DNA of 64,000 bases from Vibrio astriarenae (GCF_010587385.1 NZ_CP047475.1:1860001-1924000), one strand, 5' to 3'. Shown: positions 26,293-36,137, counted from the first letter of the stretch. Translations and numbers: made by a program. Notes: generated by a model not told the origin, from the sequence alone.

Positions 26293-29194
26293 ATTTCTTC
26301 TTCTGATTTTTGTCGGATGTTTTTCCGTTTTTTCTGCTCAAGCAAACCCGGTACAAATCGGTGATTTAGTTCAGGTAAACCTCCCTGGTGAAGAGTCCCT
26401 CAATCGCGGCTTCCAAGTTGACAAAAACGGTCGAATCAATCTTCCAGAAGTCGGGCCAACCTACGTTGCTGGTTACAATGAAGAGCAGTTGGCGTCAGTC
26501 GTAAGTAAAGCCATGGCTAACGTGCTTAGAGATGTGAATAATCTTCGTGTCTTCGTTGCAAAAAAACAGGTCATCATTTCAGTTCAGGGCTATGTTCGCT
26601 CTCCAGGTGAATATACGCTCACCGATAGCTCCACAGTGCAAATGGCGCTCTTTGCCGCAGGAGGGCTTCGACCTGGAGCTCAACTCGACCAATTACAATT
26701 AAAACGCGGCCCAAAAACCATCGTCTTCAACTATAAGCATTTTCTCGACACCGGCGATGGCAAAGTCCTCCCACCGCTTCAATCGCTCGATTCCATCTTT
26801 GTCCCTGCTTCACCTCTTGTGGGTAATATTGAACAAGAGTTCGACCCTGCTAAATTAGCTAACTCCGGAGATAGCGCAGACAGCCGTTCCGCCATCAAAG
26901 TATTCGGTGAAGTAAATGCTCCTGGATCATTTAGCTTTAAAGAGGGCACAGACCTTGTTGACATCATCATGCGCTCTGGCGGTGTGACGCGTTTTGCTAG
27001 CGTGGAGCAAATCCGCGTTATCTCAAACGAGAAGCCTACGCTGTTCAACTTAAAACGCTACCTCGATACCGGTGACTCATCTTTGATGCCAAAACTAACG
27101 GCGGGCTCCACTGTCTTTGTTCCAAAAATGGAGGAAGAGATAAAGGCCGGAGCAAATACCGTGTATGTGATGGGTGAAGTGGCCCAGCCCGGCGCGTTTG
27201 AAGGCAATAAAGGCGCCACTTTTATGGACATTCTGGCTAATGCCGGTGGCCCAACTCGCTTTGCTGAGTCTCGTCAAATTCGAGTATTAAGAGCCAACGG
27301 TGACGTGATCCGCTTCGACCTTACTGCTTATACAGAAGGCATAGGAGCCTCTACGCCACCAGAAATTAAACCGGGTGACGCGATTTTTGTTCCAGAGAAA
27401 ACGGACATGAATGAAGCATCGTGGCTAAAAGTCTCTCCTGATAGAGCCGTCAATATTCTCGGTGAAGTGACGCGCCCAGGGCGAGTTGAATGGTCTGACG
27501 AAATGGACCTAATCGACCTTCTCGCTCACGTTGGCGGCCCTACATTGCTTGCTGATACGACAAAAATTGAGATTGCTACAGGTGATGGCATAGCAACCGT
27601 CTTTGACTTAGATGCCTTCATTCGAAGCGGCGCACCTCGAAACGAACTCCCTCAAATCAAATCAGGGGCAGTGATACGCCTCTCCAATACCGGTAGTGCG
27701 GGAGATACACGCACCTCAATCAAGATCTTCGGAGAGGTGAATGAACCGGGTTCATTTCGATTCAAAGAAAACACAAGCTTAGTTGACGTGATCATGCGCT
27801 CAGGTGGCGTCACTCGATACGCAAGTGTTGAGCAAATTCGTATTATCTCCAACAATACTCCTACTCTTTTTAACCTGAAACGTTACCTCGACTCTGGTGA
27901 CGCCTCTTTGCTCCCAGAACTCACCCCTGGCTCCACTATTTTTGTTCCAAAAATGGAAGAGGAGATAAAAGCGGGGTCTAACACGGTTTACGTAATGGGT
28001 GAAGTGGCTAAACCCGGTGCTTTCGAGCAAAACAGAGGCGCCACTTTCATGGATATTTTGGCAAATGCCGGCGGTCCAACGCGTTTTGCAGAAGCAAGAA
28101 ATATTCGGGTACTCAAGTCCGACGGAAAAGTCGTTCGCTTTAACTTATCGGCCTACACTGAAGGGTTAAGTAACCTTCCTCCTCCAATTATCGAACCCGG
28201 TGATGCGATCTTTATTCCCGAAAAGACAGATATCAACGAAAAGTCATGGCTGAAAATTCCACCCAATCAAGTCGTACATGTTATCGGGGAAGTGGTACGC
28301 CCCGGTCGAATTGAGTGGTCAGACGAAATGGATTTAATGGATCTCCTCGCGCATGTTGGTGGCCCTACTTTACGAGCAGACACCACAAAGCTTGAAATCG
28401 CCAATGGACGTGGTCCTCTTCAAGTCTTTGACCTCGATGCATTCATTAAAAATGGCGCACCTCAGGGAGATTTACCTCTCATTAACGCTGGCACTATCGT
28501 CCGCGTCCATGATTTGCCTCAAGACCCTTCTGATAACAAATCTCAATGGGTGAGACAAAGCTCTGACGCATCAATTTACGTGTTTGGTCAAGTGAATGCC
28601 CCCGGCCGTTACCGCTTTACTACTGAGATGCACTTCTTGGATATTCTATCTGCAGCCGATGGTCCGACTAAAGACGCTGACATACACAACATCCGCGTGA
28701 CACATCGTGATAAGCCCTACGCTAAAGTAAGTAAGCTCAACCTTTCACTTTACTTTGAGACAGGGGATGAATCTATCCTGCCCGTTGTTCTTCCAGGCGA
28801 TACGATCTATATCCCAGAGAAAGACAAAAATTGGCTAGATAGATCAAAAGAGACAACCGTTCGTGTGCTAGGGGCTGTACGCAACCCAGGACGCTATGTC
28901 TTTGATGATAATATGACGATCTTAGATCTACTGGCTGAAGCCGGCGGCCCTACCGAGTTTGCTTATCTAGAGAAGATTAGCGTAGTGAACCTTTCATGCT
29001 GCCAAAACCAAGCGAGAACCTTCGACCTTATTGAGTTTAGTAAGACGGCAGAGTATAGAGATCTACCCGTCATTCGCACTGGTGATACCGTCTACATCCC
29101 CCACCGCCGCGACAGCTTTATGGAAAAAGCTCGAAATAGCTTAGACGATGTTTTACGCATCGCTACAGCCATCGCGCTGATAGGAGCATTGTAA
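26279..29194 (+). CDS. sypC: Polysaccharide export protein SypC with duplicated SLBB block
   Basis: 971 residues from the ATG at 26279, chosen because a GGGGGAGG ribosome site and a signal peptide (IRFLLLIFVGCFSVFSAQA) follow it. A poly-export domain (about 25-100) is followed by about nine SLBB-type repeats (each with GEV..PG.....). Two consecutive 275-residue blocks of three repeats are near copies. Wza-like exporters are usually 350-600 residues, so this protein has an unusually long periplasmic part. It would form the outer-membrane exit channel for the syp polysaccharide. Confidence 0.88.
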   Translation: MQVIRFLLLIFVGCFSVFSAQANPVQIGDLVQVNLPGEESLNRGFQVDKNGRINLPEVGPTYVAGYNEEQLASVVSKAMANVLRDVNNLRVFVAKKQVIISVQGYVRSPGEYTLTDSSTVQMALFAAGGLRPGAQLDQLQLKRGPKTIVFNYKHFLDTGDGKVLPPLQSLDSIFVPASPLVGNIEQEFDPAKLANSGDSADSRSAIKVFGEVNAPGSFSFKEGTDLVDIIMRSGGVTRFASVEQIRVISNEKPTLFNLKRYLDTGDSSLMPKLTAGSTVFVPKMEEEIKAGANTVYVMGEVAQPGAFEGNKGATFMDILANAGGPTRFAESRQIRVLRANGDVIRFDLTAYTEGIGASTPPEIKPGDAIFVPEKTDMNEASWLKVSPDRAVNILGEVTRPGRVEWSDEMDLIDLLAHVGGPTLLADTTKIEIATGDGIATVFDLDAFIRSGAPRNELPQIKSGAVIRLSNTGSAGDTRTSIKIFGEVNEPGSFRFKENTSLVDVIMRSGGVTRYASVEQIRIISNNTPTLFNLKRYLDSGDASLLPELTPGSTIFVPKMEEEIKAGSNTVYVMGEVAKPGAFEQNRGATFMDILANAGGPTRFAEARNIRVLKSDGKVVRFNLSAYTEGLSNLPPPIIEPGDAIFIPEKTDINEKSWLKIPPNQVVHVIGEVVRPGRIEWSDEMDLMDLLAHVGGPTLRADTTKLEIANGRGPLQVFDLDAFIKNGAPQGDLPLINAGTIVRVHDLPQDPSDNKSQWVRQSSDASIYVFGQVNAPGRYRFTTEMHFLDILSAADGPTKDADIHNIRVTHRDKPYAKVSKLNLSLYFETGDESILPVVLPGDTIYIPEKDKNWLDRSKETTVRVLGAVRNPGRYVFDDNMTILDLLAEAGGPTEFAYLEKISVVNLSCCQNQARTFDLIEFSKTAEYRDLPVIRTGDTVYIPHRRDSFMEKARNSLDDVLRIATAIALIGAL
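26894..27718 (+). repeat. sypC internal tandem repeat, copy 1
   Basis: 825 bases (275 codons) coding three SLBB units. Three anchor points (FGEV..., MEEEIKAG..., WSDEMDL...) recur exactly 825 bases later. Confidence 0.9.
27719..28543 (+). repeat. sypC internal tandem repeat, copy 2
   Basis: Second 825-base copy. The proteins are very similar, but third codon positions have diverged, so the duplication is old or kept apart at the DNA level. Confidence 0.9.
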
Positions 29195-29883
29195 TGACAG
29201 TTTCAAGTACTCACGCCGAACTGGAGCAGGTGTTTATCAAGCTAGAACTCGCCGAAGCGAAAACGATCTGTATTACGTCTGATAAGCCTCGCTCTGGCTC
29301 AACGAGTCTTGCCTCGGCACTGACAGAGCGTTACATGCTCGCTGGCTATAAAACGCTGCTTGTGGATTTTAATCTCTTTAACCCGTCATTTAGCGATATG
29401 ACCCTAAACCACACAAACAAGAACGAACCTTTGGTTTTGCGAGATGATACGCAACAAGTCTTTAGTGGTATCGCAGCGCCTAGAGTACTCTCCGATCAAC
29501 TCTCCTATCGCGATCCAACAAACCTTCGCAAAAATATCCAACAATGGAAAGAGCATTTTGACAGAGTTGTCTTCGACACGTGTGCACTCTCGCAAACCAA
29601 CCAGTCCAATATTCCGACAGCGGTGGTGGCCCATGTTACTGATGCCTCGGTTTTAGTCATTGCAGGCGGGCACACCAAGGGTGAAGAACTCAACAGTGCT
29701 GTTGCCCAACTTAAAGCGACAGATGCTAATCTTGTAGGAATCGTACTCAATCAATTTGATCAAAATACCCTTTCAGAAGAGCTTGTACGCGTCGCAGATA
29801 AAGGACGCTTTTTGCCAGAGAAGTGGAAAGTGTACATCAAAGCTTGGCTCAATCGCAGCGCCCTATTTAGGCAGTCTGTATAG
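29194..29883 (+). CDS. sypD: SypD, BY-kinase-like ATPase with altered Walker A
   Basis: 229 residues of the Wzc/CapB cytoplasmic-domain family, which drives polymerisation and export with a Wzz-like partner (here SypO). The P-loop reads SDKPRSGSTSLA instead of the usual EGKST form: the catalytic lysine is replaced. The A' motif is LLVDFNLFNPS and the B motif VVFDT. The C-terminus (WLNRSALFRQSV) has no tyrosine cluster. Either it is a non-catalytic relic or it uses another residue. The start overlaps the sypC stop by one base (TAATG). Confidence 0.82.
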   Translation: MTVSSTHAELEQVFIKLELAEAKTICITSDKPRSGSTSLASALTERYMLAGYKTLLVDFNLFNPSFSDMTLNHTNKNEPLVLRDDTQQVFSGIAAPRVLSDQLSYRDPTNLRKNIQQWKEHFDRVVFDTCALSQTNQSNIPTAVVAHVTDASVLVIAGGHTKGEELNSAVAQLKATDANLVGIVLNQFDQNTLSEELVRVADKGRFLPEKWKVYIKAWLNRSALFRQSV

Positions 29884-29912
29884 CACTAAAGACGACAAAA
29901 GGAGTTTTGCAC

Positions 29913-30272
29913 ATGTCTAACACCGAATTTCCTATCCTTGATCAAAATGTAGTCGATCAAGTGGTCAGTGACACTGGCATAGAGATCTTGCCACTTTTGA
30001 TAGATAGTTACCTAGATGAATCTAAAATTCGACTCGGGAACATTGCTCAAGCGGTAGAAAGCAAAGATGGAGAAACCTTAGAGTTTGAAGTTCACACTTT
30101 AGGCAGCACTTCTCTAGCCATTGGGGTAGAAGCCTTGGGGCGTTTATCACGACAGATAGAGCATTTATGCCTTGAAGGGAAGCATGATGAAGCTTTCGCG
30201 CTATACCCTCAGGTCTCTGAGCTCGCAGAACGATCACACAGTGCTTTGCAAACATTGAAGCAAGGTCTATAA
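29913..30272 (+). CDS. Stand-alone Hpt phosphotransfer protein
   Basis: 119 residues from the ATG at 29913, which lies nine bases after AAAGGAG; a TTG at 29907 is a poorer choice. The whole protein is one Hpt four-helix domain with phospho-accepting His61 in EVHTLGSTSLAIGVEAL. It occupies the position where sypE and sypF lie in Vibrio fischeri, between sypD and sypG. In that species the Hpt domain of SypF passes phosphate to SypG. Here this protein is the obvious link from the hybrid kinase to SypG. Confidence 0.88.
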   Translation: MSNTEFPILDQNVVDQVVSDTGIEILPLLIDSYLDESKIRLGNIAQAVESKDGETLEFEVHTLGSTSLAIGVEALGRLSRQIEHLCLEGKHDEAFALYPQVSELAERSHSALQTLKQGL

Positions 30273-30349
30273 CTATAAATACTGACCTATTTACTAACTA
30301 ATTGAACTAATAATAAAAATCAGCGTACTTAGCTGAACAAGGATGTTTT

Positions 30350-31849
30350 ATGAGACCCAAAGTTCTCTTGGTGGAAGACTCAACTTCACTGGCTATTCTC
30401 TACCAACAGTACGTCAAAGACGAACCCTACGATATGTTTCACGTTGAAACTGGACGCGAAGCAAAGGCTTTCATCGAGAAGCAACTGCCGCAACTTGTGA
30501 TACTTGATCTCAAATTGCCCGATACGTCAGGTGAAGAAATCTTAGAGTGGATCGTCGAGAATGAATTTCCCATCTCCGTGGTAATAGCGACAGCTCACGG
30601 CTCGGTTGATATCGCCGTGAATCTCATCCAAATCGGCGCTGATGATTTCCTTGAAAAGCCCATTCAAGCTGACAGACTAAAAACCTCGGTTCGGCTTCAT
30701 CTCAAGCGCGCTAAACTCGAAACTCTCGTCAACAAGATGGAGACGGAGTTCGACCGAACTAACTTCCATGGATTTATCGGTTCGAGTTTACAGATGCAAG
30801 CCGTCTACAAAACCATTGAGTCTGCAGCCCCAACGTCTGCCAGTGTATTCGTACATGGTGAAAGTGGTACAGGTAAAGAAGTGTGCGCCGAGGCCATCCA
30901 CCAGCAAAGTAGCCGTGCTAACAAGCCTTTTGTCGCCATCAACTGTGGTGCTATTCCTAAAGACCTGATGGAAAGCGAGATCTTCGGACATGTAAAGGGC
31001 GCTTTCACTGGTGCAACAACAGACCGTAAAGGCGCAGCAATGCAGGCCAATGGGGGGACTCTTTTCCTCGATGAGCTTTGTGAAATGGAATTGGAGATGC
31101 AGAAAAAGCTGCTGCGTTTTTTACAACTCGGTACATTCACACCGTTGGGGGGTAGCAGAGAGATCAAAGTTGATTGCCGAATCATCTGTGCAACGAACCG
31201 AGACGCACTAAAAGAAGTTACTGAGGGGCGTTTTAGAGAAGACTTGTATTACCGTGTTCACGTTATTCCAATCGATATGCCGCCTTTAAGAGAGCGCGGT
31301 AATGATATTGTGACTCTGGCTAATCATTTCGTTAAGTTGTATGCCAAACAAGATAAGAAGAAATTCAAAGGCCTAAGTAAAGACGTTGAGAAATACTTCT
31401 TAAGTTACGAATGGCCAGGAAATGTTCGCCAACTGCAAAATATAATGCGCAATATTGTCGTGCTCAATGACGGTGACTACGTAGAGATGTCGATGTTGCC
31501 TCCTCCTCTAAATACACCTATGGCTGCTACCAAAACCGTGTCTGAGACGACAGCTCATCAACCAGCGGCCATAGTACCACAACCTGTGTATGTTGAGCCT
31601 GAGCCGCACGCGCCAGTGTATGTCGACGAAGCGCCACAAGCGAGTCCAGTGGAACCAGTGGCAGTCAGCTCACCGACGCAACCACAAGAGATACGCCCGA
31701 TGTGGCAAGTGGAAAGAGAAGCGATTCAAAATGCGATTGAGTATTGTGACGGTAACGTTCTCAACGCAGCGGTTTTACTCGACTTGAGCCCATCAACAGT
31801 GTATCGAAAGAAACAGCAATGGGAACAAGAAGAACAAAGCGAGAGTTAA
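30350..31849 (+). CDS. sypG: Sigma-54-dependent response regulator SypG
   Basis: 499 residues. A receiver with Asp53 (VILDLKLPDTSG) is followed by an AAA+ domain with Walker A GESGTGKE near residue 170 and the sigma-54 contact loop GAFTGA at 217-222. A proline/glutamate-rich linker (about 385-450) precedes a Fis-type helix-turn-helix (NVLNAAVLLDLSPSTVYRKK). SypG activates syp promoters from upstream dyads. Such dyads and GG-N10-GC promoters are present in the window. The neighbouring Hpt gene supplies a likely phosphodonor. Confidence 0.94.
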   Translation: MRPKVLLVEDSTSLAILYQQYVKDEPYDMFHVETGREAKAFIEKQLPQLVILDLKLPDTSGEEILEWIVENEFPISVVIATAHGSVDIAVNLIQIGADDFLEKPIQADRLKTSVRLHLKRAKLETLVNKMETEFDRTNFHGFIGSSLQMQAVYKTIESAAPTSASVFVHGESGTGKEVCAEAIHQQSSRANKPFVAINCGAIPKDLMESEIFGHVKGAFTGATTDRKGAAMQANGGTLFLDELCEMELEMQKKLLRFLQLGTFTPLGGSREIKVDCRIICATNRDALKEVTEGRFREDLYYRVHVIPIDMPPLRERGNDIVTLANHFVKLYAKQDKKKFKGLSKDVEKYFLSYEWPGNVRQLQNIMRNIVVLNDGDYVEMSMLPPPLNTPMAATKTVSETTAHQPAAIVPQPVYVEPEPHAPVYVDEAPQASPVEPVAVSSPTQPQEIRPMWQVEREAIQNAIEYCDGNVLNAAVLLDLSPSTVYRKKQQWEQEEQSES

Positions 31850-31874
31850 AAGCAAGACTGAGCTAGGGGGATGC

Positions 31875-32933
31875 GTGAGCCAATCGAATCAACGCGATTT
31901 TGTCGAACCAGACATCGGGGAGATATGGCTACTATTGGATAGCCTTACTTTTGGTGGGATTGAAACGCATGTCGTCGAGTTGGCGCTCGGCTTAAAGACC
32001 TTTGAGCAACCTGTGCGTGTTGTGCTGTTAACTGAGTTCGACCGCCCTTCGGCTATCGTTGGAAAATTAGCAGCGCTCGAACTCAACTACTGTTATCTAC
32101 ATCAACTCTCAGATGTACCCTCTTCTACAGGCTTTATGAGCCTATTAAAACAGTGCAGGCAAGCCTGTCTGCGCTATCAACCCAAAGTCATCCATGCACA
32201 TGGCTACAAAGCTAATCTTGTGAGTAAACTGAGTTCAGGCACGACTAGGCAAGTGTCTACATTCCATTCCGGTGAAACACCAAAAGGACTTGTTCGACTG
32301 TATGATCTTTTTGACCGATTTAGCGCTTTTTTATCGGCTCATAACTTCACTGTAAGCCAAGCTATCTCTGATAAAATCCCAACACAAACCCATGTGCTTA
32401 ATAACTTTATCAGTGTGGATGGGCTCACGTCGTCTCAGGGTAAACAAGTCGCTTTTGTCGGCAGACTTAGCCACGAAAAAGGCCCCGACCTCTTTATCTC
32501 AGTAGCAGAGCAGCTTCCGCAAATCACCTTTCACCTCTATGGCGATGGTCCAATGATGCAATCACTAGGTCATGATTCCCCGAGTAACATTGTGTTCCAT
32601 GGTTTTCAATCTGACATGCGCAAAGTCTGGCCAGAGATAGGGCTACTCTTAATCACATCACGTTACGAAGGGCTGCCGATGACCGCTCTAGAGGCGATGG
32701 CAAGAGGCATTCCAGTCATTAGCACCAGAGTTGGTGCGATTGAGTCACTGATCAGCGATAAGCAAAACGGTTGGATTGCTAACAGTATTGATGATTTCCC
32801 TAGTCTTATTCAGCAATGGCTTGAATTAGACAACCAACTTCGACAAAAAATAGTGCACAGTGCAGAAAATACCATCACTTCTCACTACTCCACTCAGGCC
32901 GTCATTCCACAAATTATTGATTCATATCGATAG
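31875..32933 (+). CDS. sypH: GT4 glycosyltransferase SypH
   Basis: 352 residues, GT-B fold, family GT4. The N-terminal lobe has the SLTFGGIETHVVELA start typical of these enzymes. The C-terminal lobe has VGRLSHEKGPDLFISVAEQL and the E-x7-E catalytic region SRYEGLPMTALEAMARGIPVI. It adds one sugar to the undecaprenyl-linked syp repeat unit. The start is GTG at 31875 with AGGGGG upstream. It is the last gene of the first syp block. Confidence 0.85.
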   Translation: MSQSNQRDFVEPDIGEIWLLLDSLTFGGIETHVVELALGLKTFEQPVRVVLLTEFDRPSAIVGKLAALELNYCYLHQLSDVPSSTGFMSLLKQCRQACLRYQPKVIHAHGYKANLVSKLSSGTTRQVSTFHSGETPKGLVRLYDLFDRFSAFLSAHNFTVSQAISDKIPTQTHVLNNFISVDGLTSSQGKQVAFVGRLSHEKGPDLFISVAEQLPQITFHLYGDGPMMQSLGHDSPSNIVFHGFQSDMRKVWPEIGLLLITSRYEGLPMTALEAMARGIPVISTRVGAIESLISDKQNGWIANSIDDFPSLIQQWLELDNQLRQKIVHSAENTITSHYSTQAVIPQIIDSYR

Positions 32934-32943
32934 TCTTATGCAA

Positions 32944-32975
32944 CGTCAATTTTTTTTCTTGACGACAAATTTTTA
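32944..32975 (+). terminator. Possible terminator after sypH
   Basis: A short CGTCAA/TTGACG stem with a T-rich loop and a following ATTTTTAT, just after the sypH stop. The stem is only six pairs. Confidence 0.4.
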
Positions 32976-33135
32976 TCGTTAGACTCACCTGCCATTTTAT
33001 CCGTTAATGCGCACTCCGAAATGAGCCTCTTATGTTTCGGTGAACGGGTTGCTCCCAACCCCATTTTACTTCTGTCCCTACACCTATAAATAATCGTTAG
33101 GGGTTGTTTTCTCTGATTGTTTTGTGAGATTCGCA

Positions 33136-35049
33136 ATGAAAAACTCTGCATCTCAACTCGACCAAATCCGAGCTGATTACAATGTTCATTACTGGAGCCA
33201 AGGCTTCTACGGCATCAACGACAATGGCGAAATGTATGCGTCACCAACAACAAACCGTGACCACCAAATCCCATTTAGCGCCATCGTTAAAGAGCTAGAG
33301 TCTAAACAGATAAACCTGCCTGTATTGGTTCGTTTTCCACAGATTCTACATCAACGTGTGAACAGTATTTGCCTGGCATTTAATCAAGCAATTGAAGACT
33401 ATCAATACCCGAATAAATACTTACTCGTTTACCCAATTAAGGTAAACCAACAGAAAGAAGTGGTGGATGAGATCCTTGCAAGTCAGGCATCTCTAGAGCA
33501 TAAGCAACTCGGCTTAGAGGCTGGTAGCAAACCAGAACTGCTTGCTGTACTTGCGTTAGCGCAACAAGCGAGTTCGGTGATTGTATGTAACGGCTACAAA
33601 GACCGTGAATATATTCGTTTAGCTCTAACCGGAGAGAAACTTGGGCATAAAGTATTTATCGTACTTGAGAAGCTGTCAGAGCTCGATATTGTTCTGCAAG
33701 AAGCGAAAAATCTTGGGGTACAGCCTCGTTTGGGGATTCGCATTCGCCTTGCCTCTCAGGGAGCAGGTAAGTGGCAAGCAAGTGGTGGTGAGAAGTCAAA
33801 ATTTGGCTTATCAGCATCACAGGTTCTCACTGTTATAGAACGATTAAAAACGCAGGACTTGCTAGACAGATTACAACTCGTGCATTTTCACCTTGGTTCT
33901 CAAATGGCGAATATTCGTGACGTGAGAAACGGTGTCAATGAATCTGCACGTTTTTACTGTGAACTGCGCAAGCTTGGTGCTCAAATCGACTACTTCGATG
34001 TCGGTGGTGGCCTAGCAGTTGACTACGATGGAACACGCAGCCAGTCATCGAACTCGATGAACTACGGTCTTGCGGAATACGCGAGAAACGTAGTCAGCAG
34101 CGTGGGTGATGTGTGTGTTGAGTATGGTGAGCCGATGCCAGTGATCATCTCTGAGTCTGGTCGCTCATTGACTGCGCATCACGCGGTTTTGATTTCAAAC
34201 GTCATTGGTACCGAGTCATACCAGCCAGAAACAATTGAAGAGCTGGCTGCAGATGCCCCGACGTTACTACAGAACATGTGGCGCAACTGGCTCAATTTAC
34301 AAGATGGGACTGATGCTCGTGCATTGATTGAGATTTACAACGATACGCAAAGTGACTTATCTGAAGTTCATTCTCAATTTGCAATGGGTCTATTGAACCT
34401 TGAGCAAAGAGCCTGGGCAGAGAAACTTTCACTGCGTATCTACTTTGAATTGAATCGCAACATGAGCGCTAAAAACCGCTTTCATCGCCCGATTATTGAT
34501 GAACTGAGTGAGCGTTTGGCGGATAAGTTTTTCGTGAACTTTTCGCTGTTCCAATCGCTACCAGATGCTTGGGGTATCGATCAAGTTTTCCCTGTCATGC
34601 CGCTTTCTGGCTTAGGGCAAGGAGAGGAACGTCGCGCTGTGATGCTGGACATTACTTGCGACTCCGATGGTGCGATTGACCATTATGTCGATGGACAAGG
34701 CATCGAAAAAACACTGCCTGTCCCGGCATGGAGTGAAGATAAACCCTATCTAATGGGCTTCTTCTTAGTTGGCGCATACCAAGAGATCTTGGGTGATATG
34801 CACAATCTGTTTGGTGATACACACAGTGCCGTAGTGAATGTCGATGACAATGGTCAGTTTGAGATTAGCAACATCAATCCGGGTGATTCCGTCGAAGATA
34901 TGATGCGTTATGTGCACATTGATGTAGATAGCATTCGCGATAATTATCGCACCTTGGTTAGCCAGCGCGTACCAGCGAGCGAACAGCAGCAAGTACTTGC
35001 TGAACTTGAACAAGGTTTGGTGGGTTATACCTATTTAGAGGATTTCTAA
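33136..35049 (+). CDS. speA: Biosynthetic arginine decarboxylase SpeA
   Basis: 637 residues from the ATG at 33136, preferred over a GTG at 33124. SpeA is PLP-dependent and converts arginine to agmatine, the first step to putrescine and spermidine. Visible motifs include [15 protein letters not shown] with the PLP lysine, [16 protein letters not shown] and [15 protein letters not shown]. It sits in an operon with speB, one base after which that gene begins. The pair splits the syp locus exactly between sypH and sypI. Confidence 0.95.
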   Translation: MKNSASQLDQIRADYNVHYWSQGFYGINDNGEMYASPTTNRDHQIPFSAIVKELESKQINLPVLVRFPQILHQRVNSICLAFNQAIEDYQYPNKYLLVYPIKVNQQKEVVDEILASQASLEHKQLGLEAGSKPELLAVLALAQQASSVIVCNGYKDREYIRLALTGEKLGHKVFIVLEKLSELDIVLQEAKNLGVQPRLGIRIRLASQGAGKWQASGGEKSKFGLSASQVLTVIERLKTQDLLDRLQLVHFHLGSQMANIRDVRNGVNESARFYCELRKLGAQIDYFDVGGGLAVDYDGTRSQSSNSMNYGLAEYARNVVSSVGDVCVEYGEPMPVIISESGRSLTAHHAVLISNVIGTESYQPETIEELAADAPTLLQNMWRNWLNLQDGTDARALIEIYNDTQSDLSEVHSQFAMGLLNLEQRAWAEKLSLRIYFELNRNMSAKNRFHRPIIDELSERLADKFFVNFSLFQSLPDAWGIDQVFPVMPLSGLGQGEERRAVMLDITCDSDGAIDHYVDGQGIEKTLPVPAWSEDKPYLMGFFLVGAYQEILGDMHNLFGDTHSAVVNVDDNGQFEISNINPGDSVEDMMRYVHIDVDSIRDNYRTLVSQRVPASEQQQVLAELEQGLVGYTYLEDF

Positions 35050-35050
35050 A

Positions 35051-35968
35051 ATGAATGATTTGTTCTCAAAAACTGATTATTCACTGTACTCAAACTCCAT
35101 GTCATTCGTGCGTCGACCAATGGTTCAAAATCCAGTCGACGCTAACGCGGATGTCGTTGTGCTAGGTCTACCGTTAGACCTAGCAACATCGGGACGTCCC
35201 GGTGCTCGCCTAGGCCCAGATGCCATTCGTCGAGCGTCGGTGAACTTAGCATGGGAAGGGAATAAGTACCCGTGGAATTTCAATCTCTTTGATAAAGTCA
35301 AAGTTGTTGATGCCGGTGATTTAGTCTTTAATGCTGGAGATGCTGAAGATTTTACCTATCGCTTGGAAAACGCAGCCAGTGAGATTCTGCGCAGCGGAAA
35401 AACCTTATTAGGACTCGGTGGTGATCATTTCGTTACTCTACCGATCTTGCGTGCTCATGCTAAACAGTATGGTGAAATGGCATTGATTCACTTCGATGCC
35501 CATACCGATACTTATGCTAACGGTAGCAGCTACGATCACGGTACCATGTTTTATCATGCGCCAAAAGAAGGGTTGATCTCGGCAAGTCACTCAATGCAGA
35601 TTGGTATTCGAACCGAGTATGACAAATCGGAACATGCGCTCAATGTTATCGATGCGATGGAAGCAAACGATCTCAGTGTCGATGAAATCGTTGCTCGCAT
35701 TAAACAAACGGTTGGCGATAGGCCTGTTTACGTCACGTTTGACATCGACTGCTTAGACCCAGCATTTGCTCCTGGCACCGGCACACCCGTTATTGGTGGG
35801 CTGAACTCTGACAAAGTAATGAAGATCATTCGTAAACTGGTCGGACTCAACATCGTTGGTATGGATGTGGTTGAAGTCTCTCCAGCTTATGACCAAAGCG
35901 ACATTACAGCGCTAGCAGGAGCAACGATTGCATTGGAGTTACTTTATGTTTGGGCAGCTAGTCGCTAG
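35051..35968 (+). CDS. speB: Agmatinase SpeB
   Basis: 305 residues of the ureohydrolase family. It hydrolyses agmatine to putrescine and urea with two Mn2+ ions. The ligand motifs are complete: GGDH, DAHTDT and DIDCLDP. Together with speA it forms the two-step arginine-to-putrescine route. GAGGA lies before the ATG. A terminator follows 51 bases after the stop. Confidence 0.95.
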   Translation: MNDLFSKTDYSLYSNSMSFVRRPMVQNPVDANADVVVLGLPLDLATSGRPGARLGPDAIRRASVNLAWEGNKYPWNFNLFDKVKVVDAGDLVFNAGDAEDFTYRLENAASEILRSGKTLLGLGGDHFVTLPILRAHAKQYGEMALIHFDAHTDTYANGSSYDHGTMFYHAPKEGLISASHSMQIGIRTEYDKSEHALNVIDAMEANDLSVDEIVARIKQTVGDRPVYVTFDIDCLDPAFAPGTGTPVIGGLNSDKVMKIIRKLVGLNIVGMDVVEVSPAYDQSDITALAGATIALELLYVWAASR

Positions 35969-36019
35969 AACGGTTAATCGCTCAAAAGAGAAATCGCTAA
36001 AACAAGGTCTTTAGCCATC

Positions 36020-36059
36020 AAAGCCGCTCTATTTCAAATTGCGAATAGGGCGGCTTTTT
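36020..36059 (+). terminator. Terminator of speAB
   Basis: A 14-bp stem (AAAGCCGC with GCGGCTTT, extended by TCTATT/AATAGG including one T-G pair) with a TTTTT tail. Confidence 0.88.
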
Positions 36060-36094
36060 CATTCTGACACCGCTCCTTTCCCTGATTACTTGTC

Positions 36095-36109
36095 GTTTCA
36101 AAATGAGAA
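36095..36109 (-). promoter_or_regulatory. SypG-type enhancer dyad 1 of sypI
   Basis: Read on the minus strand: TTCTCATTTTGAAAC, matching TTCTCA-N3-TGA. Centre 43 bp from dyad 2, about four helical turns. Confidence 0.65.
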
Positions 36110-36137
36110 TCACCACTTCGATACTCAACTCAATCTA

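Noticed and set aside
33124..33135. GTG 33124 as the speA start
   Set aside because: The ATG at 33136 aligns with the usual SpeA N-terminus and has the better-placed purine-rich site.
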